A DNA stretch of 12,040 nt from an archaeon (GTDB lineage: Archaea; Thermoproteota; Nitrososphaeria; Nitrososphaerales; UBA183), in assembly GCA_021786335.1 (NCBI GenBank), contig JAJYNM010000027.1:1-12040 (forward strand). The letters run 5' to 3'. This document shows, in pieces, positions 6,070 to 12,040 of this stretch. The position numbers and the translations under genes are program-made. Each line of letters starts with the position of its first letter. The stretch's first letter is position 1. The notes under the pieces were generated by a model. That model was not told the origin of the DNA. It worked only from the letters and a program-made list of their open reading frames with translations, and searched no databases.

Positions 6070-6591
6070 GTGCCGCGCAAGCTGACCGTGGAAGACGTGC
6101 TGTCGGACGAGCTGAAGAGGGAGATGAACCTCGACACCGACACATTCGCGGTCCTAGACGACTGGGACTCGGTAATGAACAGCGTCTATCAGATGCCGAT
6201 TGAATACGCTGGTTACACGAGGAAGGTGAGCGAGATGAAGCTGCTCAAGGAGATGATAGACACCCTGGCGGCGGCTGACTTCGACCAGGTGAAGCGGAGC
6301 GAGAGCAGGAAGAAGCAGTTGGCCCAGTTCACCAAGACCCTAAGCATGTATTACAACGTCGTGTTCACTAAAGGGGAAAAGAAGACAGGCTACGGGGCCC
6401 TGATCCACTTTCCTAGGCTAAAGTCCGACCCGGACAGGAGCGGAGGGATCGTGCTTGCGGCCAAGATCGTATTCGAGGGGGGGAAGCACGCGGTCACCTT
6501 CGAGAGGGCCAAGTTCGAGGACTTCCTGGTCGAGGTCAAACCCTACGTCAACCTTCTAGGCGACCTCTACCGCCAGACGCGAAGGATGTAA
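6070..6591 (+). CDS. Conserved-looking hypothetical protein heading the Kae1-Bud32 operon
   Basis: I do not recognise this 173-aa protein. It is soluble, charged and probably mixed alpha/beta: an acidic N-terminal part (TVEDVLSDELKREMNLDTDT), a helical middle rich in Lys/Arg/Glu (residues about 50-95, with QVKRSESRKKQLAQFTK), then strands around YYNVVFTKGEKK and GIVLAAKIVFEGGKHAVTFER and a final helix (FEDFLVEVKPYVNLLGDLYRQ). No cysteines, signal peptide or membrane helix are seen. The open frame extends upstream to an ATG at 5929, but that would overlap the divergent DUF54 gene and both promoters. GTG 6070 is preferred because an AT-rich box lies 26 bp upstream; the exact start is uncertain. 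It ends 6 bp before kae1, so it is probably cotranscribed. A nucleic-acid-related role is a guess from company only. Confidence 0.75.
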   Translation: MPRKLTVEDVLSDELKREMNLDTDTFAVLDDWDSVMNSVYQMPIEYAGYTRKVSEMKLLKEMIDTLAAADFDQVKRSESRKKQLAQFTKTLSMYYNVVFTKGEKKTGYGALIHFPRLKSDPDRSGGIVLAAKIVFEGGKHAVTFERAKFEDFLVEVKPYVNLLGDLYRQTRRM

Positions 6592-6597
6592 CCAGGG

Positions 6598-7590
6598 ATG
6601 AAGAGCATAGTCATCGGCGTGGAGAGCACAGCACACACGTTCTCAGCGTCCGTGGTCTCTTCCGACGGCGAGATACTCTCGAACCCGAAGTCGGTCTATA
6701 AGGCGCCTCCGGGGGGTGGGATTCATCCATTCGAGGCCTCCCAGAACCACCTTGCCGCGGCGCCTTCGGTCCTATCTGAGGCGCTCCGTTCCTCAGGGGC
6801 GGGGCTTAGCGACCTCTCCGCGGTCGCCTACGCCATGGGCCCCGGACTCGGCCCCTGCCTGCGCGTCGGAGCCGTCGCCGCCAGGACCTTGGCCGCTTCC
6901 ATTGGAGTCCCTCTCGTCCCTGTCAACCACGCCGTCGGGCACATAGAGCTCGGGTGCCTTCTGACAGGGGCCAAGGACCCGGTGGTCCTCCTCGTCTCCG
7001 GGGGGCATACAATGATCATCGCCTACTCTGGACTGAGATGGCGGATCCTTGGGGAGTCGCTGGATCTAACTCTCGGGCAGCTCCTCGACCAGTTCGGGAG
7101 GCACCACGGCCTGGCATCCCCCTGCGGGCGTGCCATCGAAGAATCGGCGTCCAGGTCCAACAACTATCTCAGGCTCCCGTACTCGGTGAAGGGGAACGAC
7201 GTCTCATTCTCAGGGCTCCTGACCACGTCGAAGTCCCTCCTCGACGCTGGGGCCTCATTCGAGGACGTGGCGTACTCTCTTCAAGAGACCTCGTTTTCGA
7301 TGGTGGCCGAGGTCACCGAGAGGGCACTTGCGTTCACGGGGAAGAAAGAGGTCATGATAGTGGGGGGCGTGGCTGCGAACAAGCGCCTGTCGCAGATGAT
7401 GTCTGCCATGGCTGAGAGGCACGCGGCGAAGGTCCTGGCGGTCCCTCTAGAATACAGCGGTGACTGCGGCGCTCAGATAGCTTGGACCGGGGTCCTCGCC
7501 CATGGGAGCGGTATCGAGGTCCCGGTGGCCGAGTCGACGGTCAGGCAGTCGTGGAGGCTCGATGTAGTTGACATCCCCTGGCGAGGCTGA
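6598..7590 (+). CDS. kae1: KEOPS complex subunit Kae1, tRNA t6A threonylcarbamoyltransferase
   Basis: Kae1 transfers the threonylcarbamoyl group from TC-AMP to A37 of ANN-decoding tRNAs, as the catalytic subunit of KEOPS. The 330-aa length is normal. The ASKHA fold starts at GVESTAHTFSASVV; the metal-binding NHAVGHIE gives His111 and His115, and Asp289 supplies the third ligand. VSGGHT, VSFSGLLT and GGVAANKRL are also present, and the protein ends in the typical DIPWR. Two places depart from the pattern I know: PGGP is P175-C-G-R178, and the residue after Asp289 is Cys290 where Asn is usual. The ATG lies 6 bp after the previous gene's stop. The 3' end overlaps bud32 by 23 nt, recalling archaea in which the two are fused. 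Confidence 0.95.
   Translation: MKSIVIGVESTAHTFSASVVSSDGEILSNPKSVYKAPPGGGIHPFEASQNHLAAAPSVLSEALRSSGAGLSDLSAVAYAMGPGLGPCLRVGAVAARTLAASIGVPLVPVNHAVGHIELGCLLTGAKDPVVLLVSGGHTMIIAYSGLRWRILGESLDLTLGQLLDQFGRHHGLASPCGRAIEESASRSNNYLRLPYSVKGNDVSFSGLLTTSKSLLDAGASFEDVAYSLQETSFSMVAEVTERALAFTGKKEVMIVGGVAANKRLSQMMSAMAERHAAKVLAVPLEYSGDCGAQIAWTGVLAHGSGIEVPVAESTVRQSWRLDVVDIPWRG
7553..7557 (+). promoter_or_regulatory. Ribosome-binding site supporting the bud32 TTG start
   Basis: GGAGG lies within the end of kae1, 10 nt before the TTG at 7568. The codon directly before that TTG is an in-frame TAG, and the next GTG/ATG downstream would remove the conserved RGAEAD region, so this TTG is the only reasonable start. 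Confidence 0.5.
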
Positions 7591-8233
7591 AGGGGTCCCA
7601 GGCCGTCTCCTCTACAGGGGGGCCGAGGCGGATGTGGTGCTTGGCGACTGGCAGGGCCTCCCGGCCGTGTTCAAAGTCAGAAAGCCGCTGGCCTACAGGC
7701 TGGCATCCCTCGACCAGGAGATCCGGCGTCAGAGGACGGTTCACGAGGCTGAGATGATATGCCATGCGAAGCGGGCCGGGGTCACGACCCCCTTCCTCTA
7801 CCACCTCGACCTCCAGGCGTCCACCATGGTCATGGAGTACATCGGCGGGGAGATGCTCAGGGACCTGGCGAGTCACATGGCGGAGAAGGAAGTGGAGGGT
7901 CCGTTCTTCAAGTTCGGGGAAGGGGTCGCCCGCCTCCACGCGGCGGGGATGATGCACGGGGACCTCACCACGGCCAACGTTGTTTCCAGGGAGGAGTCCC
8001 TCGTCTTCCTGGATTTCGGCCTGGCCCATCGCACCAGCAGGCTGGAGGACTACGCCGTGGATCTCCGTCTGATCAAAGAGACGCTCGTAGGTGCCCATCC
8101 AGGGATATCCAGGGCAGCCCTGGACGCATTCTTCAGAGGTTACGAGGCCAAGGCCGGAACTCCAAGGTTCCGGAGGGTCCACAGCCAGCTCCGGAACATC
8201 GAGCGGAGGGGGAGGTACGCCCGAGTCGCATGA
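7568..8233 (+). CDS. bud32: KEOPS complex kinase/ATPase Bud32
   Basis: Bud32 is the small atypical protein kinase (PRPK family) that binds Kae1 and acts as an ATPase needed for t6A synthesis. The 221-aa protein has the minimal kinase fold: N-terminal LLYRGAEADV, the ATP-binding Lys36 in VFKVR, the family stretch KPLAYRLASLDQEIRRQR, catalytic loop HGDLTTANV (His130, Asp132, Asn137) and the metal-binding DFG (Asp149-Gly151). The short activation segment and missing kinase C-lobe helices fit the family. Translation starts at TTG 7568, overlapping the end of kae1 in another frame. Basic C-terminal tail RNIERRGRYARVA is near the usual Bud32 C-terminus, which matters for tRNA-dependent activity. 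Probably cotranscribed with kae1. Confidence 0.95.
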   Translation: MTSPGEAEGVPGRLLYRGAEADVVLGDWQGLPAVFKVRKPLAYRLASLDQEIRRQRTVHEAEMICHAKRAGVTTPFLYHLDLQASTMVMEYIGGEMLRDLASHMAEKEVEGPFFKFGEGVARLHAAGMMHGDLTTANVVSREESLVFLDFGLAHRTSRLEDYAVDLRLIKETLVGAHPGISRAALDAFFRGYEAKAGTPRFRRVHSQLRNIERRGRYARVA

Positions 8234-8254
8234 GACGAGGACATGGCGGGCAAC

Positions 8255-8260
8255 GTTTAT
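8255..8260 (+). promoter_or_regulatory. Candidate TATA-like box before ribosomal protein S15
   Basis: GTTTAT lies in the 64-bp gap between bud32 and rps15, about 40 bp upstream of the ATG at 8298, which would give a leader of roughly 13 nt. A GGAGG at 8272-8276 is too far from the ATG to be a normal ribosome-binding site and would precede the expected transcript start. Confidence 0.4.
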
Positions 8261-8297
8261 CAGTCAAACCCGGAGGACTCACTTGAACTTCTGAATC

Positions 8298-8747
8298 ATG
8301 GCCCGAATCCATTCTCACAGGCACGGCAAGTCCCACCAGACCAGGCCCCCTAGCAGGAGCAATCCGAGCTGGGTGACCAGCACCCCTGACGAGGCAAAGA
8401 ACGTTGTCCTCAAGCTCGCCAAGGAAGGGCTCACCCCGAGCAAGATAGGACAGACGCTCAGGGACGACTACGGTGTCCCGCTGTTCAAGCCCCTGGCGGG
8501 GAAGTCGATCGGGAGGGTCTTGGCAGAAGGCAAACTCGCGCCGAAGATGCCCCAGGACCTGCAGGACTTGATTGAAAGGGCCCAACGGGTTCAGAAGCAT
8601 CTTGACGTGCACGGCAGCGACAGGAAGAACGTGCATTCTCTTGAGCTCATCGAGGCAAAGATATACCGGCTTTCAAAATACTACAAAGACAAAGGTGCCA
8701 TTTCGAAGGACTTCAAGTACGCCGCCGTCGTCGCACAGCTGGCCTAA
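8298..8747 (+). CDS. rps15: Small ribosomal subunit protein S15 (archaeal S15P/S13e)
   Basis: This 149-aa protein is archaeal/eukaryotic-type S15 (uS15), a primary 16S rRNA binder. It has the extension absent from bacteria (MARIHSHRHGKSHQTRPP, then a helical LAKEGLTPSKIGQTLRDDYG), followed by the S15 core with the rRNA-contacting HGSDRKNVHSLELIEAKIYRLSKYY (split here: HGSDRKN and SLELIEAKIYRL). The length is typical for archaea. ATG at 8298 gives the expected MARIHSH start. It lies 64 bp after bud32 with its own possible TATA box and 15 bp before the RecJ-like gene, matching the S15-RecJ pairing known in archaea. Confidence 0.97.
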   Translation: MARIHSHRHGKSHQTRPPSRSNPSWVTSTPDEAKNVVLKLAKEGLTPSKIGQTLRDDYGVPLFKPLAGKSIGRVLAEGKLAPKMPQDLQDLIERAQRVQKHLDVHGSDRKNVHSLELIEAKIYRLSKYYKDKGAISKDFKYAAVVAQLA

Positions 8748-8762
8748 AACAGGGGCGGGCCC

Positions 8763-10169
8763 GTGGCCGACATCGAAGGGCTCACCACGCGATACAGGGC
8801 CCTGGCTCCGAACATCCTGAAGATGGCCACCGACGGGAAGAGGATCCTCGTGGTGACGCACATAGACGCGGACGGCTTATGCAGTGGGTCGGCCGTGTTC
8901 GCGTCGCTCAAGCGTAAGGGCGCCAACGTCGCCCTACGCACCGTCCCCGACCTCGACGCCAAGACCATCGGGTCACTGAAGGGACTGGGATACGAGTTCC
9001 ACATTTTCACCGACCTGGGGTCAACCCTGGTCACGGAGCTCGAGGGGACTTTCGGGAAAGACTTCCTAGTCATGGACCACCATCAGATCTCAGAGGCTGA
9101 CATAAGAAGCCCAAACGTTGTCAACGCCTGGGCTTACGGCTTCGACGGGGGGAAGGACGCGTGCTCCTCGGCTATTGCTTACCTCTTCGCTGTAACCCTC
9201 GACTGGGCCAACGCGGACCTCTCGCCTCTAGCCGTGGTGGGGGCCGTAGCAGACCGCCAAGATGCGGGACCTGGGAGGTCGCTGACGGGGCTCAACAGGG
9301 TAGCGCTTGCGGATGCTCAGTCGCGCGGGCTGATGTCCGTGACCACCGACTTGATGTTCACCGGGCGAGAGACTAGGCCGATCCACGAGGCGGTGGCCCT
9401 GACTTCCACGCCTCTCCTGAAGGGGCTGACAGGGAGCAAGGACGCGGTCCTCGCTTTGCTGCACCAGTCCGGGCTCCCTCTGAAGGATGGCGGGTCTTGG
9501 CGCACCGTCTCATCCCTCTCCAAGGGAGAGAAGGAGAGCCTCGTCGAAACCCTCGCGGCAGCCCTGGGCTCCCAGGAAGGCGCAAGCGACGCGCTGGCGG
9601 GTATCTTTGGGGAGGTGTACACGCTGCGGTTCGAGGACGCCTTCACGCCGCTGAGGGATGCGAGGGAGTTCGGGACGCTCCTGAACTCCTGCGGGAGGAT
9701 GGGCGTTCCGGGGATAGGAATCGCGATCTGCCTAGGAGACAGGTCCCACGCCCTGAGCGCCGCCATGAAGTCCTTGTCAGAGTACCGGGGAGGGATAAAC
9801 AAGGCACTGAGCGGCCTCGCCTCGGAACCGTCGAGGATGGAGCGGCACGGCAGCGTCGTCTTCGTGAACGGGGAAGGGCTGGTAGACGAAAAGCTGTTGG
9901 GCCCAGTGATCTCCATACTCACCTCCACCCCCGAGTTCAGAGACAAAGTGGTGGTGGGGAGGGCGACGGGGCGGGACGCGGAGGTCAAGATATCCTCGAG
10001 GGTAGGGGACGCCTTCGCGGGGGAAGTGAACCTGGGCCTGGTGATGAAGGAAGCGGCGGAAGCCGTGGAGGGGGTCGGGGGAGGGCATGAGATGGCCGCG
10101 GGCGCCAAGATACCTTCATCAAGGACGGAGACCTTCTCTAGGGCTGTGCTGGCGAGAGTTGCTGGTTGA
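8763..10169 (+). CDS. RecJ-like single-stranded DNA/RNA exonuclease (DHH/DHHA1)
   Basis: This 468-aa protein is an archaeal RecJ-family phosphoesterase. The DHH domain shows motif I H33-x-D35-x-D37-G (VTHIDADGLCSGS), the DHH motif at 105-107 (VMDHHQIS) and motif IV GAVADR with Asp164. The C-terminal DHHA1 substrate-binding domain carries GGGHEMAAGA (His442). All metal-binding residues I can place are kept, so it should be an active Mn2+-dependent nuclease rather than a degenerate Cdc45-like copy. Archaeal relatives include GAN, which binds GINS in the replisome, and RecJ proteins acting in repair or RNA decay; I cannot tell which applies. The GTG start has AGGGG about 8 nt upstream. It overlaps pcc1 by 4 nt. 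Confidence 0.93.
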   Translation: MADIEGLTTRYRALAPNILKMATDGKRILVVTHIDADGLCSGSAVFASLKRKGANVALRTVPDLDAKTIGSLKGLGYEFHIFTDLGSTLVTELEGTFGKDFLVMDHHQISEADIRSPNVVNAWAYGFDGGKDACSSAIAYLFAVTLDWANADLSPLAVVGAVADRQDAGPGRSLTGLNRVALADAQSRGLMSVTTDLMFTGRETRPIHEAVALTSTPLLKGLTGSKDAVLALLHQSGLPLKDGGSWRTVSSLSKGEKESLVETLAAALGSQEGASDALAGIFGEVYTLRFEDAFTPLRDAREFGTLLNSCGRMGVPGIGIAICLGDRSHALSAAMKSLSEYRGGINKALSGLASEPSRMERHGSVVFVNGEGLVDEKLLGPVISILTSTPEFRDKVVVGRATGRDAEVKISSRVGDAFAGEVNLGLVMKEAAEAVEGVGGGHEMAAGAKIPSSRTETFSRAVLARVAG

Positions 10170-10420
10170 GGACCCGAGTAGAGCTGCGGATCGGCTGCAG
10201 GGACGGCTCGACAGTAAAGTGCTTGGCGTCGGTCCTCGCGCCTGACAACGAGGGCGCGCCGAGGGGGATGAAGCTGGCTTCGGCGGTGGAGGCGGACCAC
10301 CTGACGTTCACGGTCGAATCCGACTCCGCCTCCAGCTCTCTATCGACCGCCCTGGCAGTCCTGAGAGACGCGACGCTCTTCCAGGAGATATGGCTTTTAT
10401 CGCGACCGAGGCGGGGTTGA
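10166..10420 (+). CDS. pcc1: KEOPS complex subunit Pcc1
   Basis: Pcc1 is the small dimerising, tRNA-binding subunit of KEOPS that docks on Kae1. This 84-aa protein shows the family core: an N-terminal strand (VELRIGC), LAPDNEGAPRGMKLAS, a strand HLTFTVES and a helix SSLSTALAVLRDATLFQEIW. Length is normal. The start is TTG 10166, overlapping the nuclease stop as TTGA; the next in-frame alternatives would remove the first strand. It completes three of the four core KEOPS subunits (with Kae1 and Bud32) within 4.4 kb, while Cgi121 is not in the window. The 3' end contains the likely promoter of serS. Confidence 0.88.
   Translation: MRTRVELRIGCRDGSTVKCLASVLAPDNEGAPRGMKLASAVEADHLTFTVESDSASSSLSTALAVLRDATLFQEIWLLSRPRRG
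10395..10400 (+). promoter_or_regulatory. Candidate TATA box of serS, inside pcc1
   Basis: TTTTAT within the last codons of pcc1 is centred about 32 bp before the serS ATG at 10430. It could give serS its own transcript with a leader of about 6 nt, besides read-through from the S15-RecJ-Pcc1 genes. Confidence 0.4.
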
Positions 10421-10428
10421 GGCAACCC
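10414..10428. repeat. Short hairpin between pcc1 and serS
   Basis: GGGTTG and CAACCC are exact inverted copies with a 3-nt AGG loop. The stem includes the pcc1 stop codon and ends 1 nt before the serS ATG. In a read-through transcript it would cover the translation start region of serS. Confidence 0.4.
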
Positions 10429-10429
10429 G

Positions 10430-11710
10430 ATGCTAGACGTAAAGCTACTGAGGGAGGATCCAGAAGTGATCAGAGCAGATCTCAGGAAGAGAGGGATGCT
10501 CGACAAGCTGCACCTCGTGGACCACGCCATCAAGGCGGACTCCGCGTGGAGGACGGCCAAGACCCGGGCGGAAGTCCTGCGCCACGAGCTAAATGAGGCC
10601 AACAGGGTCATCGCCGACCTGGCCCGGAAGAAGCAGCCCATAGAGGCTGAGCAGTCGAAGGTCGCTGAACTCTCAAAGCGCCTCGACGGTCTCGCGAAGG
10701 CCCAGGACGAAGAGCAGCGGACCCTGGAGAGCACCCTGATGTCATTCCCGAACATCCTTCACGAGAGCGTGCCGGTAGGGAAGGACGACACAGAGAACGT
10801 GACCGTCCGGACCTGGGGGACGGAGCAGAAGTTTGAGTTCGAACCGAAGGACCACGTCGAAGTCCTCGCCAACCTGGGGATGGTCGACATGGAGCGCGCT
10901 GCCAAGATCTCTGGTTCCCGGTTCTTCTTCCTCAAGGGGGAGGCGGTGAAGCTCGAGCATGCCATCATGAGGTATGCCATCGACGCCGTCTCAGCAAAGG
11001 GGTTCATCCCGGTGGAGCCTCCGTTCATGATGAGGCGGCAGCCCTACGGCGGGGTGACGGACATGAACGACTTCGGGCCGGTCATCTACAAGGTGGAGGA
11101 GGAGGATCTGTACATGATTGCGACTTCGGAGCACCCTCTGGTGGCCATGCACTCAGACGAGATACTGTCCGGGAGGGAGCTCCCGCTGAAGTACTGCGGC
11201 TTCTCGCCCTGTTTCAGGGTCGAGGCCGGCGCCCACGGAAAGGACACCAAAGGGATCTTCAGGACCCACCAGTTCTACAAGGTCGAGCAGGTCGCCTTTG
11301 CCCGCCCGGAGGACAGCTGGGTCCTCCATGAGCAGCTGATAGCGAACGCCGAGGGGATATTCAGGGGCCTGGGGCTCCGCTATAGGGTGGTCAACGTCTG
11401 CACCGGGGACATGGGGACGGTGGCCGCGAAGAAGTACGACCTCGAAGCTTGGATGCCCGTCCAGGGTAGGTTCAGGGAGATGGTGTCGTGCAGCAACTGC
11501 ACCGACTACCAGTCTAGGCGGCTGAAGATAAGGTTCCGGGACAAGCAGAACGACACGACCAGGTTGGTCCACACCCTGAACTCCACCGCCGTCACCACCA
11601 GGGCCCTGGTAGCCATCGTCGAGAACTTCCAGCAGAAGGATGGCACTGTGACAATCCCGGAGCCCGTTGTCCCCTACATGGGAGGGGTCGACCGCCTCCA
11701 GCGACGCTGA
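10430..11710 (+). CDS. serS: Seryl-tRNA synthetase (class II)
   Basis: SerRS charges tRNA-Ser with serine. The 426-aa protein is of the common type, not the rare methanogen type: N-terminal MLDVKLLREDPEVIRADLRKRG followed by a long coiled coil (about residues 27-105) that grips the tRNA variable arm, then the class II core. Motif 2 is around Arg263 (FRVEAGAHGKDTKG, then FRTHQFYKVE). Motif 3 is HTLNSTAVTTRALVAIVEN with Arg391, near Glu398, followed by the C-terminal PEPVVPYMGG typical of SerRS. The ATG lies 9 bp after pcc1 and gives the classic MLDVKLLR start. Gene order next to S3Ae suits an information-processing block. Confidence 0.97.
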   Translation: MLDVKLLREDPEVIRADLRKRGMLDKLHLVDHAIKADSAWRTAKTRAEVLRHELNEANRVIADLARKKQPIEAEQSKVAELSKRLDGLAKAQDEEQRTLESTLMSFPNILHESVPVGKDDTENVTVRTWGTEQKFEFEPKDHVEVLANLGMVDMERAAKISGSRFFFLKGEAVKLEHAIMRYAIDAVSAKGFIPVEPPFMMRRQPYGGVTDMNDFGPVIYKVEEEDLYMIATSEHPLVAMHSDEILSGRELPLKYCGFSPCFRVEAGAHGKDTKGIFRTHQFYKVEQVAFARPEDSWVLHEQLIANAEGIFRGLGLRYRVVNVCTGDMGTVAAKKYDLEAWMPVQGRFREMVSCSNCTDYQSRRLKIRFRDKQNDTTRLVHTLNSTAVTTRALVAIVENFQQKDGTVTIPEPVVPYMGGVDRLQRR

Positions 11711-11712
11711 CA

Positions 11713-11719
11713 TTATAAG
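11713..11719 (+). promoter_or_regulatory. TATA box of the ribosomal protein S3Ae gene
   Basis: TTATAAG starts 3 bp after the serS stop and is centred about 29 bp upstream of the TTG at 11745. This fits an almost leaderless S3Ae transcript. It is one of the clearest promoters in the window. Confidence 0.65.
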
Positions 11720-11744
11720 CGAGATTCGAAAGGGGCGCTTTGGT

Positions 11745-12040
11745 TTGCCTAAGAAGGTGGCGAAGGTCAGGGACAAATGGAAGCTGAAGTCCTGGGTCAC
11801 TGTAACAGCGTCCCCCTCATTCGGGAACGCCCCGATAGCACGCGTCCCTCTCACAGACGTCGAGAAGCCCGCCGGCAGGGTCATAGAGACTACCCTCTAC
11901 GACATACTGAAGCAGGACCCTCAGCACTACGCTTTCAAGCTCTTCTTCCAGATCGACAGAGTCGAAGGCGAGACCGCCTACACAGTGTTCAAGGGGCACG
12001 AATATTCGAGGGAGTTCCTCAGGAGCCTGATACGCAGAGG
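11745..12040 (+). CDS. rps3ae: Ribosomal protein S3Ae (eS1), 3' end beyond window
   Basis: The open frame from TTG 11745 to the right edge encodes the first 98 residues of archaeal/eukaryotic S3Ae (eS1), a small-subunit protein near the mRNA exit. Matching features are the basic start PKKVAKVRDKWKLKSWVTV, the FGNAPIA turn, GRVIETTLYDIL, then KLFFQI and the signature FKGHEYSREFLRSLIRRG. Roughly the second half of a protein of about 200 residues is missing. TTG 11745 is chosen because translation begins right at the conserved basic start, no ATG or GTG is available, and a TATA box lies about 29 bp upstream. No Shine-Dalgarno is seen, in line with a leaderless message. Confidence 0.92.
   Translation, partial: MPKKVAKVRDKWKLKSWVTVTASPSFGNAPIARVPLTDVEKPAGRVIETTLYDILKQDPQHYAFKLFFQIDRVEGETAYTVFKGHEYSREFLRSLIRR

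Noticed and set aside
9317..10300. A 327-aa minus-strand open frame opposite the RecJ-like gene
   Set aside because: The plus strand encodes the DHH and DHHA1 motifs; the antisense frame is low-complexity Ser/Pro/Arg-rich with no motif.
1..12040. tRNA genes, CRISPR array, mobile element or toxin-antitoxin system
   Set aside because: I looked for direct repeats, tRNA-like T-arm sequence, terminal inverted repeats and transposase motifs and saw none; the window is nearly filled by housekeeping and metabolic genes.

Overview
The window looks like GC-rich archaeal chromosome, most likely from the TACK side (Thaumarchaeota/Nitrososphaeria or a related lineage). The domain is clear from the gene content: archaeal ribosomal proteins S15 and S3Ae, KEOPS subunits Kae1, Bud32 and Pcc1, an RNase P Pop5-like protein, a DUF54 exosome-associated protein, and TATA boxes about 25-28 nt upstream of start codons (leaderless-type promoters). 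The phylum is an inference from gene order and style and is less certain.

Left part (1-4877), acyl-CoA metabolism. A 3-hydroxyacyl-CoA dehydrogenase/enoyl-CoA hydratase fusion on the minus strand runs off the left edge. It diverges from a plus-strand operon of acyl-CoA dehydrogenase, SCP-x-type thiolase and DUF35 zinc-ribbon/OB protein. Together these cover the four core beta-oxidation reactions (dehydrogenation, hydration, second oxidation, thiolysis). The shared 99-bp promoter region holds two opposed TATA-like boxes with a perfect 15-bp palindrome between them, a good candidate operator.

Middle part (4874-5965), minus strand. A compact operon encodes, in transcription order, a DUF54 (COG1325) RNA-binding protein, a Pop5-like RNase P protein and an SCP2 sterol-carrier-domain protein. 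The SCP2 gene meets the thiolase/DUF35 operon tail to tail, and both stop codons lie within one CTAG.

Right part (6070-12040), plus strand, information processing. An unrecognised 173-aa protein is followed by Kae1 and Bud32 (overlapping genes), then ribosomal protein S15, a RecJ-like DHH/DHHA1 nuclease, Pcc1 (4-nt overlap with the nuclease gene), seryl-tRNA synthetase and, cut by the right edge, ribosomal protein S3Ae. Three KEOPS subunits for tRNA t6A modification therefore sit with tRNA charging, ribosome and replication/repair genes.

Nearly the whole window is coding. The longest gene-free gaps are about 100 bp (1938-2036 and 5966-6069), and both are divergent promoter regions. I saw no tRNA, rRNA, CRISPR array, transposon or obvious poly-T terminator. 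Many starts are GTG or TTG. The most interesting items are the palindromic divergent promoter, the SCP2/SCP-x/DUF35 arrangement, the unknown protein heading the Kae1-Bud32 operon, and unusual residues in Kae1.
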